Positions 26,005 through 36,966 are shown, counted from the stretch's first letter. The stretch is 64,000 nucleotides of DNA from Hahella chejuensis KCTC 2396 (GCF_000012985.1 NC_007645.1:5416581-5480580), one strand, 5' to 3'. Program-made: numbers and translations. The notes: generated by a model from the letters alone, not told the origin.

Positions 26005-27186
26005 ATGAATGCGAGAGAGGTCGTAATTGTGTCTGGAGCCAGAACGCCAATGGGCGGTTTTCAGGGCTCCCTGAGTTCATTGACGGCTGTGGAACTGGCT
26101 GCGGCGTCTATTAAAGAAGCCATATCCCGCGCCAACCTGCAGCCTGACGACATACAGGAAGTCATCATGGGCTGCGTTCTTCCCGCAGGCTTGAAGCAAG
26201 GCCCCGCGAGACAGGCGATGCTGGATGCGGGCATCCCCAATTCTACTGGCGCCACCACCATCAACAAGTTGTGCGGCTCCGGCATGAAAGCCACGATGCT
26301 GGCGCATGACCTGATCGTCGCAGGGACCAATCAAGTCATGATTGCCGGCGGTATGGAGAGTATGAGCAATGCGCCTTACTTGTTGCCAAAGGCGCGCTCA
26401 GGCTACCGCATGGGCCACGGCGAAGTAAAAGACCACATGTTCCTCGACGGATTGGAAGACGCCAAAACCGGGCGCCTGATGGGTTCATTCGCTGAGGAAG
26501 TCGCCGGTAAATTCGGCATCACCCGCGAACGTATGGACGATTTCGCCATCAGATCGTTAAAGCTTGCCCAGGAAGCGATTGAAACCGGCGCGCTGAAGGA
26601 CGAAATTGTTCCTGTCACAGTGTCGACGCGTAAGGGAGATGTCTTAGTAGAGCATGACGAGCAGCCAGGCGCAGCCAATCTTGAAAAGATCCCCACGCTG
26701 AGACCCGCATTCCAAAAAGATGGCTCCATCACCGCAGCTAACTCCAGCTCCATCTCCGACGGCGCTTCCGCTATGGTTTTAATGAGTCGTGAGGAGGCTG
26801 ACCGGCGCGGCGCGAAGCCTTTCGCCAGAATCGTCGCTCACAGCACGCACTCCCAGGCGCCCTCAGAGTTCACCATCGCGCCTATCGGCGCCATTCAAAA
26901 AGTACTACAGAAAGCGGGCTGGTCTAAGGACGAAGTCGATCTGTTTGAAATCAATGAAGCTTTCGCCATGGTGACAATGCTTGCGATTCAAGAGCTGGGC
27001 TTGGACGGAGAGAAAGTCAATGTATTCGGCGGGGCCTGCGCCCAGGGACACCCCGTTGGCTCAACCGGCTCGAGAATCATTATTACCCTGATGCATGCGT
27101 TGAAGCGTCTCGGCAAGAAGCGTGGCGTAGCGGCGCTCTGTATCGGCGGCGGCGAAGCAACTGCTGTCGCCATTGAGCTTGTCTAA
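26005..27186 (+). CDS. Acetyl-CoA C-acyltransferase (thiolase)
   Basis: 393 aa, normal length for biosynthetic-type thiolases (AtoB/PhaA). The nucleophile Cys90 is in INKLCGSGMKA, the NEAFA motif is near residue 315, the His motif reads GGACAQGHPVGSTG (about 340-353), and the second catalytic Cys is in LCIGGGEA near the end. It condenses two acetyl-CoA or cleaves 3-ketoacyl-CoA. It stands alone, divergent from the DUF1302/DUF1329 pair, so a shared role in lipid or hydrophobic substrate metabolism is plausible. The direction of the reaction cannot be told from sequence. Confidence 0.93.
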   Translation: MNAREVVIVSGARTPMGGFQGSLSSLTAVELAAASIKEAISRANLQPDDIQEVIMGCVLPAGLKQGPARQAMLDAGIPNSTGATTINKLCGSGMKATMLAHDLIVAGTNQVMIAGGMESMSNAPYLLPKARSGYRMGHGEVKDHMFLDGLEDAKTGRLMGSFAEEVAGKFGITRERMDDFAIRSLKLAQEAIETGALKDEIVPVTVSTRKGDVLVEHDEQPGAANLEKIPTLRPAFQKDGSITAANSSSISDGASAMVLMSREEADRRGAKPFARIVAHSTHSQAPSEFTIAPIGAIQKVLQKAGWSKDEVDLFEINEAFAMVTMLAIQELGLDGEKVNVFGGACAQGHPVGSTGSRIIITLMHALKRLGKKRGVAALCIGGGEATAVAIELV

Positions 27187-27211
27187 ACCGAAACAGTTCG
27201 TGTGATGTAGA

Positions 27212-27233
27212 AAGGGGCCGCATACGGCCCCTT
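27212..27233. terminator. Bidirectional terminator between thiolase and zapE
   Basis: Perfect 9-bp stem AAGGGGCCG / CGGCCCCTT with loop CATA between convergent genes; no strong T run. Confidence 0.7.
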
Positions 27234-27250
27234 GCAGAATTTGAGGAAAA

Positions 27251-28363
27251 TCAGGGACGGTGCGGAGAAGCCAGGTATTCCTGAGATTGCATTTCCAGCA
27301 ATCGACTCTCTGTTCTTTCAAATTCGAACCTGAGACGCTCGCCCTGGTATATCTCGTTAATTGCAGCGGCGGCGGAAATAATCACCTTCACGCGGCGGTC
27401 ATAAAACTCATCCACTAAGTTAATAAATCTCCGCGCCTGATCTTCTTTATTCGCCTCAAGTGTTGGGACGTTGCTTACGAGCACGGCATGAAACTCACGG
27501 GCCAGCTCTATGTAATCGTTCTGACTGCGGGGACCATCGCACAGCTCTTTAAAGTCAAACCAGATAACGTCATCCGCCCGACGTATGGCGTTCAGCTTGC
27601 GGCCATTAATCAGAATATCGGTTTGATGCGCCCCTGCTTCCACAGCCAAACGTTCATAGCTTTGCGCCAGGCTCAACTGAGCCTCTTCATCCAAAGGATA
27701 ATGATAGAGCTCCGCCTGCTGTAGCGTTCGCAGGCGATAATCCGTGCCTCCGTCGACATTCACCACTTCCGTATGCTGATTCAACAACGCGATTGCCGGC
27801 AGGAACCGTTGCCGTTGCAGGCCGTCTTTATACAGCCCGTCAGGCACAATATTGGATGTGCAAACCAATGAAACTCCCCGCTCAAACAACGCTTCAAGCA
27901 AGGTGGCCAGGATCATAGCGTCGCCAATATCGGTGACAAAGAACTCATCGAAACAGATGACCCGCGCTTCACGGCTAAAATTATCTGCGACAATCTCTAG
28001 CGGATTCTTTTCCCCTTTAAGCTGCTTCAGCTCCTGATGCACCCTTTGCATAAAACGGTGAAAGTGCACGCGCATTTTGCGCTTGAAGGGTAAACACTCA
28101 TAAAAAGTGTCCATCAGGTAAGTTTTGCCACGCCCAACGCCGCCCCAGAAGTACAAGCCTTTCTCGGGAGTCGTATCTGCTTTGGTCAGCCCGATTTTCC
28201 GCGCCAGGCGCTGTATACGACTGGCTTGAAGACGTTTGCTTTCCGCCGCTGTCAGACGTTCAAACAACACCTGCAGTTTTTCAACCGCCATTTCCTGAGC
28301 GGGGTCATAGGAAAAATCCTGGCGTTCGAGATCTTGTCGATACTTTTCAATAGGAGTCGTCAC
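27251..28363 (-). CDS. zapE: Cell division ATPase ZapE (AFG1/YhcM family)
   Basis: 370 aa. AFG1-type P-loop ATPase that in E. coli associates with the Z-ring and affects FtsZ polymers. Walker A GGVGRGKT (74-81), followed by the family block LMDTFYECLPF, RVHFHRFMQRVH, Walker B VICFDEFFVTDIGDAMIL, and the arginine-rich segment VCTSNIVPDGLYKDGLQRQRF. Adjacent and divergent to zapG, as yhcM and yhcB neighbour each other in E. coli and Pseudomonas. Confidence 0.95.
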   Translation of the reverse strand: MTTPIEKYRQDLERQDFSYDPAQEMAVEKLQVLFERLTAAESKRLQASRIQRLARKIGLTKADTTPEKGLYFWGGVGRGKTYLMDTFYECLPFKRKMRVHFHRFMQRVHQELKQLKGEKNPLEIVADNFSREARVICFDEFFVTDIGDAMILATLLEALFERGVSLVCTSNIVPDGLYKDGLQRQRFLPAIALLNQHTEVVNVDGGTDYRLRTLQQAELYHYPLDEEAQLSLAQSYERLAVEAGAHQTDILINGRKLNAIRRADDVIWFDFKELCDGPRSQNDYIELAREFHAVLVSNVPTLEANKEDQARRFINLVDEFYDRRVKVIISAAAAINEIYQGERLRFEFERTESRLLEMQSQEYLASPHRP

Positions 28364-28408
28364 TGCCTGACTCGCCTCACTGATAAATGATGTTCAAGTC
28401 GCCAACTC

Positions 28409-28439
28409 ATTATATTGACATGGCAATGATATTGGCATG
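28409..28439 (-). promoter_or_regulatory. Putative zapE promoter with operator-like dyad
   Basis: On the minus strand a TATAAT box (28414-28409) lies 46 bases before the zapE ATG. Directly upstream, over the -35 position, is a 21-base near-palindrome (28419-28439, arms CATGGCAAT / ATTGGCATG, one mismatched pair). The -35 hexamer is poor, suggesting regulated activity. Confidence 0.45.
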
Positions 28440-28469
28440 TTAACAATCAGGCGCATGGATACGCCTGCG

Positions 28470-28530
28470 CGGCGGCTAGCCGCGGGAGACAGGGCCTGAC
28501 ATGTGCGGGACCTGTCTGCCTGATTAATAG
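28470..28530. repeat. Intergenic hairpin repeat, copy B
   Basis: Shares GCCGCGGGAGACAGGGCCTG, a second GGNCCTGTC half and TGCCTGATTAATAG with copy A (22185-22275, opposite orientation). It contains the perfect palindrome GCGGCTAGCCGC (28472-28483) and an imperfect GACAGG...CCTGTC stem. The about 30-base CAAATAG hairpin of copy A is missing. It lies in the zapE-zapG divergent gap, which otherwise holds no gene. Confidence 0.75.
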
Positions 28531-28743
28531 TTGGCCGAAATTGGGCGCTTATTTTGCCTTTTTCTAGACATATTGACTACATGGGTAGGGGATATTCCCG
28601 ATCCCTTCACACATGGCGTCGTTGCGAGGGACCTGTGCGACCAAAAGCTACCTGCCGGCAATGGAAATCGAAACGCTTTTGTCGGTATACTAACTCACTC
28701 CTCCGGTTCACAATTCCTTGCAAATTTAAGTGTTGAAAGAATT

Positions 28744-29229
28744 ATGGGATCTACCATTGTTATAGCGGCGGTAACTTTTCTGGTCGGTTTAGGCCTGGGC
28801 GTTCTGCTGCACAAGCTGTTGCACTCTGAAACCGCTAAAAACCGGCGTTTGGAACGCCAGATCGATCATCTGCAAGATCAACACACCCGCTATCAAGCGG
28901 AAGTTGCTGAGCACTTCTCTCGTACGGCGGAAATGCTGGGCAAACTCAACGCCAACTATCGCGACATATTTAATCACCTGGCCGTCGGCGCCGAACGCCT
29001 GTGTAGCGACAGTGAATTCAAATCCCTGGTGTCATCCGCCACGCCCTCACTATCCGTAAAGCGCAAAGAGGGCAAGAGCAAAGTCGAGGAAGAATCGGTC
29101 TTTGAACCGCCTCGGGACTACGCCCCCAAGGCTGACCCTAAAGAAAAAGGTACTTTATCGGAGGATTATGGGTTCGAGAGCCGCTCACATAATTCCCCAG
29201 AAACGACTTCTGAAGGCGAAAAATATTAA
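28744..29229 (+). CDS. zapG: Z-ring associated protein ZapG (YhcB/DUF1043)
   Basis: 161 aa from the ATG at 28744, chosen because YhcB proteins start directly with the TM segment (STIVIAAVTFLVGLGLGVLL). This is followed by a coiled coil (about 25-75: RRLERQIDHLQDQHTRYQAEV) and the family block HFSRTAEMLGKLNANYRDIFNHLA, then a charged disordered tail. Inner-membrane protein linked to cell division and envelope growth. A longer frame opens at 28531 but has no coding character. Confidence 0.92.
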   Translation: MGSTIVIAAVTFLVGLGLGVLLHKLLHSETAKNRRLERQIDHLQDQHTRYQAEVAEHFSRTAEMLGKLNANYRDIFNHLAVGAERLCSDSEFKSLVSSATPSLSVKRKEGKSKVEEESVFEPPRDYAPKADPKEKGTLSEDYGFESRSHNSPETTSEGEKY

Positions 29230-29245
29230 CCCAGCCTTCACGTGC

Positions 29246-29270
29246 GATAGTCCGGTTAAACCGGATTATC
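29246..29270. terminator. Bidirectional hairpin between zapG and Nif3-family gene
   Basis: A stem GATA-TCCGGTT / AACCGGA-TATC with one wobble position; it covers the stop codon of the Nif3-family gene. Confidence 0.55.
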
Positions 29271-30017
29271 GCCATCGAAGTAGCTAATTTCCACGTCCAC
29301 GTTTTCCGCCAGCGCCTTACCTAGAGCCTGCACTCCATAACGCTCTGTCGCATGATGGCCCGCCGCCACATAGACAATTCCCTGCTCACGCGCGCTATGC
29401 ACAGTCTGCTCGGAAATTTCGCCGCTTAAGTAAACATCCACCCCCAAACTTACGGCTTGGTCAATGAACCCTTGCGCTCCTCCAGTACACCAGGCGACAG
29501 TGCTGACTACTTGGCCGGGGTCGTCACAAATAACCATAGGCGCACGCTGCAGTCGGTTACCAATGTGTTCAGCCAGGTCGCTGACTAACATTGGCTGAGG
29601 TAATGCGCCGCGCCACAGCAACCCTTCCACATCCCCTGCTTTCACTCTGCCCTCAACGGTAAAGCCCAGGTGCGCCGCCAGAGCGGCGTTATTGCCGTAG
29701 TCAGGGTGAATATCCAGCGGAAGATGGTAGGCGATCAAGCTGATCTCGTGCTGCAGCAGTTTGGCGATACGTCTGCGTTTCATACCGACAATCGCCGCAC
29801 TTTCGCCTTTCCAGAAGTAACCGTGGTGCACCAGCACCGCATCAGCGCCTTGCTCTATCGCAGCGTCCAATAATTGCTCGCTGGCAGTAACGCCACACAG
29901 TATTTTGCGAACGTTCTTGCGCCCTTCCACCTGCAAACCATTAGGGCAGTAGTCCCTGATCCGGTCCGGTTGTAACCAGCTGTTCAGCAGTGTCATTATT
30001 GTCGAGATATCAGTCAT
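29256..30017 (-). CDS. Nif3-like dinuclear metal center protein
   Basis: 253 aa from the ATG at 30017, which has an AGGAG site; a longer frame opens at 30071. NIF3/YbgI/DUF34 family. Metal-ligand motifs are seen: DAVLVHHGYFWKG (the two His), IAYHLPLDIHPDYGNN (His and Asp), and near the end YVAAGHHATERYG (His, Glu). GTP cyclohydrolase I type 2 homologues of this family are annotated, but the cellular role is not settled. Divergent from the DegS-type protease with 66 bases between. Confidence 0.93.
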   Translation of the reverse strand: MTDISTIMTLLNSWLQPDRIRDYCPNGLQVEGRKNVRKILCGVTASEQLLDAAIEQGADAVLVHHGYFWKGESAAIVGMKRRRIAKLLQHEISLIAYHLPLDIHPDYGNNAALAAHLGFTVEGRVKAGDVEGLLWRGALPQPMLVSDLAEHIGNRLQRAPMVICDDPGQVVSTVAWCTGGAQGFIDQAVSLGVDVYLSGEISEQTVHSAREQGIVYVAAGHHATERYGVQALGKALAENVDVEISYFDGDNPV

Positions 30018-30083
30018 GGCGTACTCCTCAGTCATTGCAGTTATGTTAACATTCCGCGCCAGTGCCGCCAAAGAACGAGAAAA

Positions 30084-31172
30084 ATGAGACAGTTAGCAGC
30101 CTATGGAATCGCCGTGGCAATTGGTTTGTCAGCCGCCGGCGTCTATCTCTTTTTTATGAAGCATCCAACATTGCAGCCCCAGCCGGCATTGACTTCATTC
30201 GCCGACGCCGTTGAGCACACGCTGCCTTCCGTCGTCAATATCTATAGCGAAGAACCCAATCCTGCGCTGTCCGACGCCATTTGGAACAATCCGCTATTAT
30301 CGAATTATTCCAAGAATATTACGCCTCCCGAACCTACGCTAAGCAGACTCGGCTCCGGCGTTATTATCGATGAAAAAGGCCATATTCTGACCAATTACCA
30401 TGTAGTGAAATCCACAGAGCTGATTAGGATCATGCTGTCCGACGGTCGGGAGACTCCTGCAGAAATTGTAGGCCTGGACAGCGAAGCAGACCTCGCCGTA
30501 CTAAAGCCTAAACAGGACGGGCTTCAGCCAATCCCGGTCAGCCAATCTCAACCCCGAGTGGGGGACATCGTACTGGCGATCGGCAACCCGTTTGGCGTCG
30601 GCCAGGCCGTGACACAGGGCATCATAAGCGGCTTGGGACGATCAAACCTGGGCCTGGCCACCTATGAAAACTACATTCAGACTGACGTAGCCATCAACCC
30701 CGGCAATTCCGGCGGAGCCTTGATCAACGCCAAAGGCGAACTGGTCGGTATCGTCACCGCTGTGTTCTCCACCACTGGCGGCTATCAAGGTATTAGCTTC
30801 GCCATTCCCGCGCAGTCAGCCATGGCGATTGCACAGGACTTAATCCTATATGGCCGAGTTATTCGTGGGTATCTGGGGGTGGAAATGCACGAGCTGGCTC
30901 GTCATGAAGCGGACTTTTTTGGCCTTACTGACACTAATGGATTACTGATAACAGGCGTCCAACCAGACAGCCCAGGCAGTAAAGCCGGATTGGAAGCTGG
31001 CGATGTGCTTTTGATGATCAACGACATGCCAATGAGGACGTCACAACAGGCCAGAGACTTTGTTTCACACAACAAGCCTGGGGATCAGATCAAACTGACG
31101 GTGTTCAGGCGGGGCCAGACCATAAATCTAACCGCCACCTTGCAACAGCGCTCAGGCAATGATGGGGAATAA
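30084..31172 (+). CDS. degS: DegS-type periplasmic serine protease (AlgW-like)
   Basis: 362 aa. N-terminal TM anchor (about 5-25), trypsin-like domain with His106 (TNYHVV), Asp136 (DSEADLAVL) and Ser209 (NPGNSGGAL), then a single PDZ domain (about 258-350). One PDZ and an uncleaved anchor indicate DegS/AlgW, which cuts the anti-sigma factor RseA/MucA when it senses misfolded porin C-termini, releasing the envelope stress sigma factor. Convergent with hisC. Confidence 0.95.
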   Translation: MRQLAAYGIAVAIGLSAAGVYLFFMKHPTLQPQPALTSFADAVEHTLPSVVNIYSEEPNPALSDAIWNNPLLSNYSKNITPPEPTLSRLGSGVIIDEKGHILTNYHVVKSTELIRIMLSDGRETPAEIVGLDSEADLAVLKPKQDGLQPIPVSQSQPRVGDIVLAIGNPFGVGQAVTQGIISGLGRSNLGLATYENYIQTDVAINPGNSGGALINAKGELVGIVTAVFSTTGGYQGISFAIPAQSAMAIAQDLILYGRVIRGYLGVEMHELARHEADFFGLTDTNGLLITGVQPDSPGSKAGLEAGDVLLMINDMPMRTSQQARDFVSHNKPGDQIKLTVFRRGQTINLTATLQQRSGNDGE

Positions 31173-31187
31173 CCTGAGGTTATCCCC
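31164..31187. terminator. Hairpin covering both stop codons at the degS-hisC junction
   Basis: GGGGAATAACC, loop TGA, GGTTATCCCC (one bulged A). The genes are convergent with a 7-base gap, so the hairpin includes both stops. Confidence 0.6.
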
Positions 31188-32271
31188 TCACCGCCGCCAA
31201 AGCCCCTGACAGCGCTTTCAGCATAGCCTCATTTTCCTCATGGCTTCCAACCGTCAAACGCAAACACCCAGCGAGCTTGGGATGCCCGCCGTCCAGCAGC
31301 TTAATCAAAACGCCGCGTCTTTTCATTTCGCTGAAAACAGACTTGGCCGGCAGGTCGACACGCACCAAAATAAAGTTCGCCTCGCTTGGATAGACTGTCA
31401 CGCCAGCCACTCCGTCAAGCTGGGCGCTCAGCCAGCTACGCTGCTCCCGCAGCGCTTCCGTTTGCTTCACGAACTCTGGAAAGTGCCGAATGGCGGTCAG
31501 AACAGCGTTTTGCGTCAGGCAATTGATATTGTAGGGAAGGCGCACTTTATTGAGTTGCTCAATCCATTCCTGCGCGCCAAACAACATACCAAAACGCAGC
31601 CCCGCCAACCCGACTTTTGAGAAAGTACGCATCACCACAACATTATCGTATTCGCTGACCCAAGACATATAGTCTGCGTTGGTAAAAGCCGTGTAAGCCT
31701 CATCAATCACCACCAGCCCAGGGCTGGCCGCAACAATCTGGCGCAGTGTTTCATCATCAAACAGGTTGCCTGTCGGATTGTTAGGTTGAGCAATGAAAAC
31801 CAGTGCGGGTTGATGACGCTTGATCGCGTCCAGCGTCGTCTGAGCGTCTATCTGGAAGTCGTCATTCAACGGAACGCCCACATATTCGGCGCCAATGAAT
31901 GTCGCGATCATCTTATACATGACGAAGCTGGGCTCAACGGAGAGTATTGTCCGTCCGGGTCCAGCTACCGCCATGGCGAGAATCTGAATGATCTCGTCAG
32001 AGCCGTTGCCGAACAGCATGTCCGCAGAAGCAGGCAAGCTATAAAGCTCCCTTAACGCCGTTCTGATCGCGCCAGCATCAGGATCTGGATAGCGGTTAAT
32101 GGCCGCATCGCGCAGATCCACCCCTAATTCGGCCTTTAACGCAGCAGGAAAGTCGAAGGGGTTTTCCATTGCATCCAATTTAATCAGACCTGAAGCGTCC
32201 GCAACGTGATACGCGGAAAGCGCCTGAACTTCAGGACGCACCCACTGGAGAATTCTGTCTTTAACGGACAT
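31180..32271 (-). CDS. hisC: Histidinol-phosphate aminotransferase HisC
   Basis: 363 aa PLP enzyme of fold type I converting imidazole acetol phosphate to histidinol phosphate. Seen: [48 protein letters not shown], and the PLP lysine segment [14 protein letters not shown]. Starts four bases after the hisD stop, last gene of the murA-hisG-hisD-hisC run. Confidence 0.95.
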
Positions 32272-32275
32272 AAGC

Positions 32276-33589
32276 CTACTCCTCGACTATGCGATATTCT
32301 GCGGAGCGCGCGTGGGCGGTCAGCCCTTCTCCACGCGCGAGCACAGAAGCAATTCGCCCAGCGTCGGAGGCGCCGCGACTGGAGAAATTGATCAGGGATG
32401 AACGCTTCTGGAAGTCATATACCCCCAAAGGACTGGAGAAACGTGCGGTTCCAGACGTCGGCAACACGTGGTTCGGCCCCGCGCAATAGTCCCCCAATGC
32501 TTCCGCCGTATAACGCCCCATAAATACGGCGCCGGCATGCCTGATTCCAGGAAGCAACGCATCCGGGTCAGCAACCGAAAGCTCCAAGTGCTCCGGCGCG
32601 ATAAGGTTAACCACGTCAATGGCGTCATCCAGGTCAGCGACTTTGATAAAGGCGCCCCGCTCTTTTAAAGAAACTGAAATAATATCTTTGCGCTCCATGT
32701 CCGGCAGCAGCTTTTCAATGGATGCTTTCACCGCAGACAGACAGGCTTCATCTGGTGAGATAAGTATCGCCTGAGCATCCTGGTCGTGCTCCGCCTGCGA
32801 GAACAGGTCCATAGCGATCCAATCTGGGTCCGTTCCCCCATCACAAACCACACAGATTTCCGAGGGCCCTGCAATCATGTCGATGCCAACAGTTCCGAAC
32901 ACCATTCGCTTCGCCATAGCCACGTAGATATTGCCTGGGCCGACAATCTTATCGACCTTGGGGACCGTCTCAGTGCCATAGGCCAAAGCCGCCACGGCTT
33001 GCGCGCCGCCGACAGTGAACACCCGATCAACGCCGGCTACCGCCGCCGCGGCGAGCACCAATTCATTCACTTCGCCACGAGGCGTCGGCACAGTCATGAT
33101 AATGGAGCCCACACCCGCTACTTTCGCGGGAATCGCGTTCATGAGCACAGAAGAGGGATAAGCAGCCTTGCCGCCCGGGACATAAATGCCGACGCGGTCT
33201 AAGGGAACAACCTTTTGCCCCAGGACAGTTCCATCTTCCTCTTGGTAGGTCCAAGAGGGTTGCGCCTGCCTTTCATGATAACGACGAATGCGCCCGGCGG
33301 CGCTTTCCAAAGCGCTTTTCAACTCAGGAGCAATAGAGGCGAGAGCCTGCTGCAGTCGATGATGCGGGATTTCCAGGGCGCTCATTGAGGTCGCGCTCAT
33401 ATGATCAAAGCGGTTGGTATACTCTAATACCGCTTCATCACCACGAACGCGCACATCTTTCAACACGTTCTCCACCACGCGATTCACTTCCGCGCTGTCG
33501 TCTTCCTGAAACGCCAGCAAGGCTTCCAGTTGCGACTTAAAATCCGCCTGACTGCTATCTAGTTCACGCATATCTGCAGTTCGCCTCAT
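32276..33589 (-). CDS. hisD: Histidinol dehydrogenase HisD
   Basis: 437 aa. Zinc- and NAD-dependent, it oxidises histidinol to histidine. Characteristic segments: [57 protein letters not shown] (zinc ligands) and LIAPEHLEL. The ATG at 33589 matches the length of the Pseudomonas protein; a second ATG at 33571 has a slightly better spaced purine run. Confidence 0.96.
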
Positions 33590-33647
33590 CCGCTACTTCA
33601 TTAGTGTTGGCCCACATACCCTCTGCTCAAAACGAGGGCTCTTCAAA

Positions 33648-34283
33648 TCACTCTGCGCCCACCGCCTGCGCCAGTTTGTCGAGTATGGGCTGCAAACTGG
33701 CGTGTTTCATTTTCATTGAGGCGCTGTTGGCGATCAGCCTGGAGCTGATGTCACAAATCTTCTCACGCGGCTCCAACCCGTTGGCCACCAGGGTATTGCC
33801 CGTATCGACAATATCCACAATTTCGTCCGCCAGGCCCATAAGCGGCGCCAGCTCCATACCGCCATACAACTTAATAATGTCGGCCTGAATTCCTTTGCCG
33901 GCATAGTAACGCTTGGCGATATTAACGAACTTGGTCGCCACCTTGATACGCCCGGATTTGGGCGCTGCGCCTTTCATCGCCGCCGTCATCAGACGGCAAG
34001 TGGCGATTTTGAGGTCTAACGGCTCATAAAGGCCATCATAGCCGTGCTCCATCAGCACATCCTTACCCGCCACCCCCAAGTCCGCCACGCCGTGCTGCAC
34101 ATAGGTCGGCACGTCTGTGGCGCGCAACACAACCAGCCTCACATTGGGCTGGTTGGTTGAGAAGATCAGTTTACGGCTCTTCTTGATGTCGTCTTCCGGC
34201 TCAATATCGGCCGCCGCCAACAGCGGCAATGTATCGTCCAGGATACGCCCCTTGGACAGGGCGATGGTGATGATCGCACTCAT
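33648..34283 (-). CDS. hisG: ATP phosphoribosyltransferase HisG, short form
   Basis: 211 aa. First step of histidine synthesis, joining ATP and PRPP. Short-form length without the C-terminal regulatory ACT-like domain, so it should need HisZ, which is not in this window. Family segments: [32 protein letters not shown], and [17 protein letters not shown]. Confidence 0.95.
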   Translation of the reverse strand: MSAIITIALSKGRILDDTLPLLAAADIEPEDDIKKSRKLIFSTNQPNVRLVVLRATDVPTYVQHGVADLGVAGKDVLMEHGYDGLYEPLDLKIATCRLMTAAMKGAAPKSGRIKVATKFVNIAKRYYAGKGIQADIIKLYGGMELAPLMGLADEIVDIVDTGNTLVANGLEPREKICDISSRLIANSASMKMKHASLQPILDKLAQAVGAE

Positions 34284-34312
34284 TACAGGATTCCGGATAT
34301 TGGTGAATTGCT

Positions 34313-35844
<1,532 letters not shown>

Positions 35845-35926
35845 GCGCCCACTCCTCGTTATTCGTTAGCTGAACTAAACGAAGCATTTTACCCCAAGCA
35901 GGAGCCAGGCCCAAGTTATGGATTGG

Positions 35927-35962
35927 AAACAATTTGCAGCGACCGCCGCAAATTGTTTTTTT
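35927..35962 (+). terminator. Plus-strand terminator inside a minus-strand gene cluster
   Basis: Perfect 11-bp stem AAACAATTTGC / GCAAATTGTTT, 10-base loop, then TTTT on the plus strand. All genes around are on the minus strand, on which the T run is on the wrong side. It sits in the 136-base mlaB-ibaG gap. Confidence 0.7.
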
Positions 35963-35980
35963 GAAGGGATATTTATTTAG

Positions 35981-36313
35981 CTAGACTGCCTCATCCGCCA
36001 ATGGCAAAACAGTCTCTACTCCGCTAACCCGCGCAATATCGAACATTTTACCGGTCAAACCCGAAACGCTGACATTCAGGCCTTTTGCTTCCGCCGCCGC
36101 AACCAGGCGCAGCAGCAATGATATCAGCACACTTTGCGCATTTTCGACGAGAGAGACATCAATGCGCAGTGGGGAGGTCGCATCCGCAGCTTGCACCGCC
36201 TTTTCGCCTTCGGCCAACAAGTCAGCCACATTAGAGAGATCAACGATCCCCGAAATACTGAGCGCCATCTCTTTGGATTGCGCATCCTTAGCGCAGGTCA
36301 ATCTCGCCGACAT
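35981..36313 (-). CDS. mlaB: STAS-domain protein MlaB
   Basis: 110 aa cytoplasmic STAS protein that binds MlaF and is needed for assembly and activity of the MlaFEDB lipid transporter. The STAS pattern is seen as LSISGIVDLSNVADLLAEG and RIDVSLVENAQSVLISLLLRLVAAAEAKG. The key Thr/Ser position is in the LVENAQSVLISLL helix start. Its ATG overlaps the mlaC stop (TAATG). Confidence 0.9.
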   Translation of the reverse strand: MSARLTCAKDAQSKEMALSISGIVDLSNVADLLAEGEKAVQAADATSPLRIDVSLVENAQSVLISLLLRLVAAAEAKGLNVSVSGLTGKMFDIARVSGVETVLPLADEAV

Positions 36314-36966
36314 TACTTCGCCTCGCCAGTCAGTTCATCCTCTTCGATCCGACTGGACCAGCCATCTACGACTTTGGTGATATCGCCATTGTGCACGCTA
36401 ACCTGCTGCTCGAAGCGATCCTTGAAAGCAAGCCCGATATTCACGCCATTAACGATGACATTCTCCAGCAACCATTTACTGTCGCGATTTTTGTACATTG
36501 AGTAGATAACCGGATACTTGTTGCCAGACGCAGAAATCACTTCCAAATCCACACTTGCGCGCCCTTCGTCCCGTGGATTAATGGTTGCCGTCAATACGTT
36601 GACTTTAAATTCGCCACTTTCCACCAGCGCCTTGCCGTAAGCATCAAATAAACTCTTTTTAAATACCCCAACAAACTTCTCTTTAAGCTCATCACTCGCT
36701 TCTCTGCGATAACGTCCCATCACTCGCGCGGCGATGCGCTCAAAATCAACCACATCTTCAAGCGCATCTTCCATCACGCCGTAGAATTTTTGCGGATTAT
36801 CGTAATAAGTCTGCTTTTCTGACTGTAGTTTGAAAACCAGCATTTTGGTGCTGTCCTGCACCACGCCAAAAACGTCTTGCTGCGCGTTGGCCTGCGCAGC
36901 AACTGCGAACGCCGCCATCGCCATGACTGCGAACACGCGCCCAATATTCTTCACTGTTAACATCAT
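36313..36966 (-). CDS. mlaC: Periplasmic phospholipid carrier MlaC
   Basis: 217 aa. Signal peptide (about 1-28, ending AAQANA), then the Ttg2D/MlaC domain: YYDNPQKFYGVMEDALEDVVDFERIAARVMGRY (split over about 55-88) and the later VIYSMYKNRDSKWLLENVIVNGVNIG segments. It carries phospholipids between the outer-membrane MlaA complex and MlaD. A second in-frame Met one codon later is possible. Confidence 0.94.
   Translation of the reverse strand: MMLTVKNIGRVFAVMAMAAFAVAAQANAQQDVFGVVQDSTKMLVFKLQSEKQTYYDNPQKFYGVMEDALEDVVDFERIAARVMGRYRREASDELKEKFVGVFKKSLFDAYGKALVESGEFKVNVLTATINPRDEGRASVDLEVISASGNKYPVIYSMYKNRDSKWLLENVIVNGVNIGLAFKDRFEQQVSVHNGDITKVVDGWSSRIEEDELTGEAK

Noticed and set aside
28531-28743. 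N-terminal extension of zapG
   Set aside because: The family starts at the TM segment (28744); the extension overlaps repeat copy B and has no coding character.
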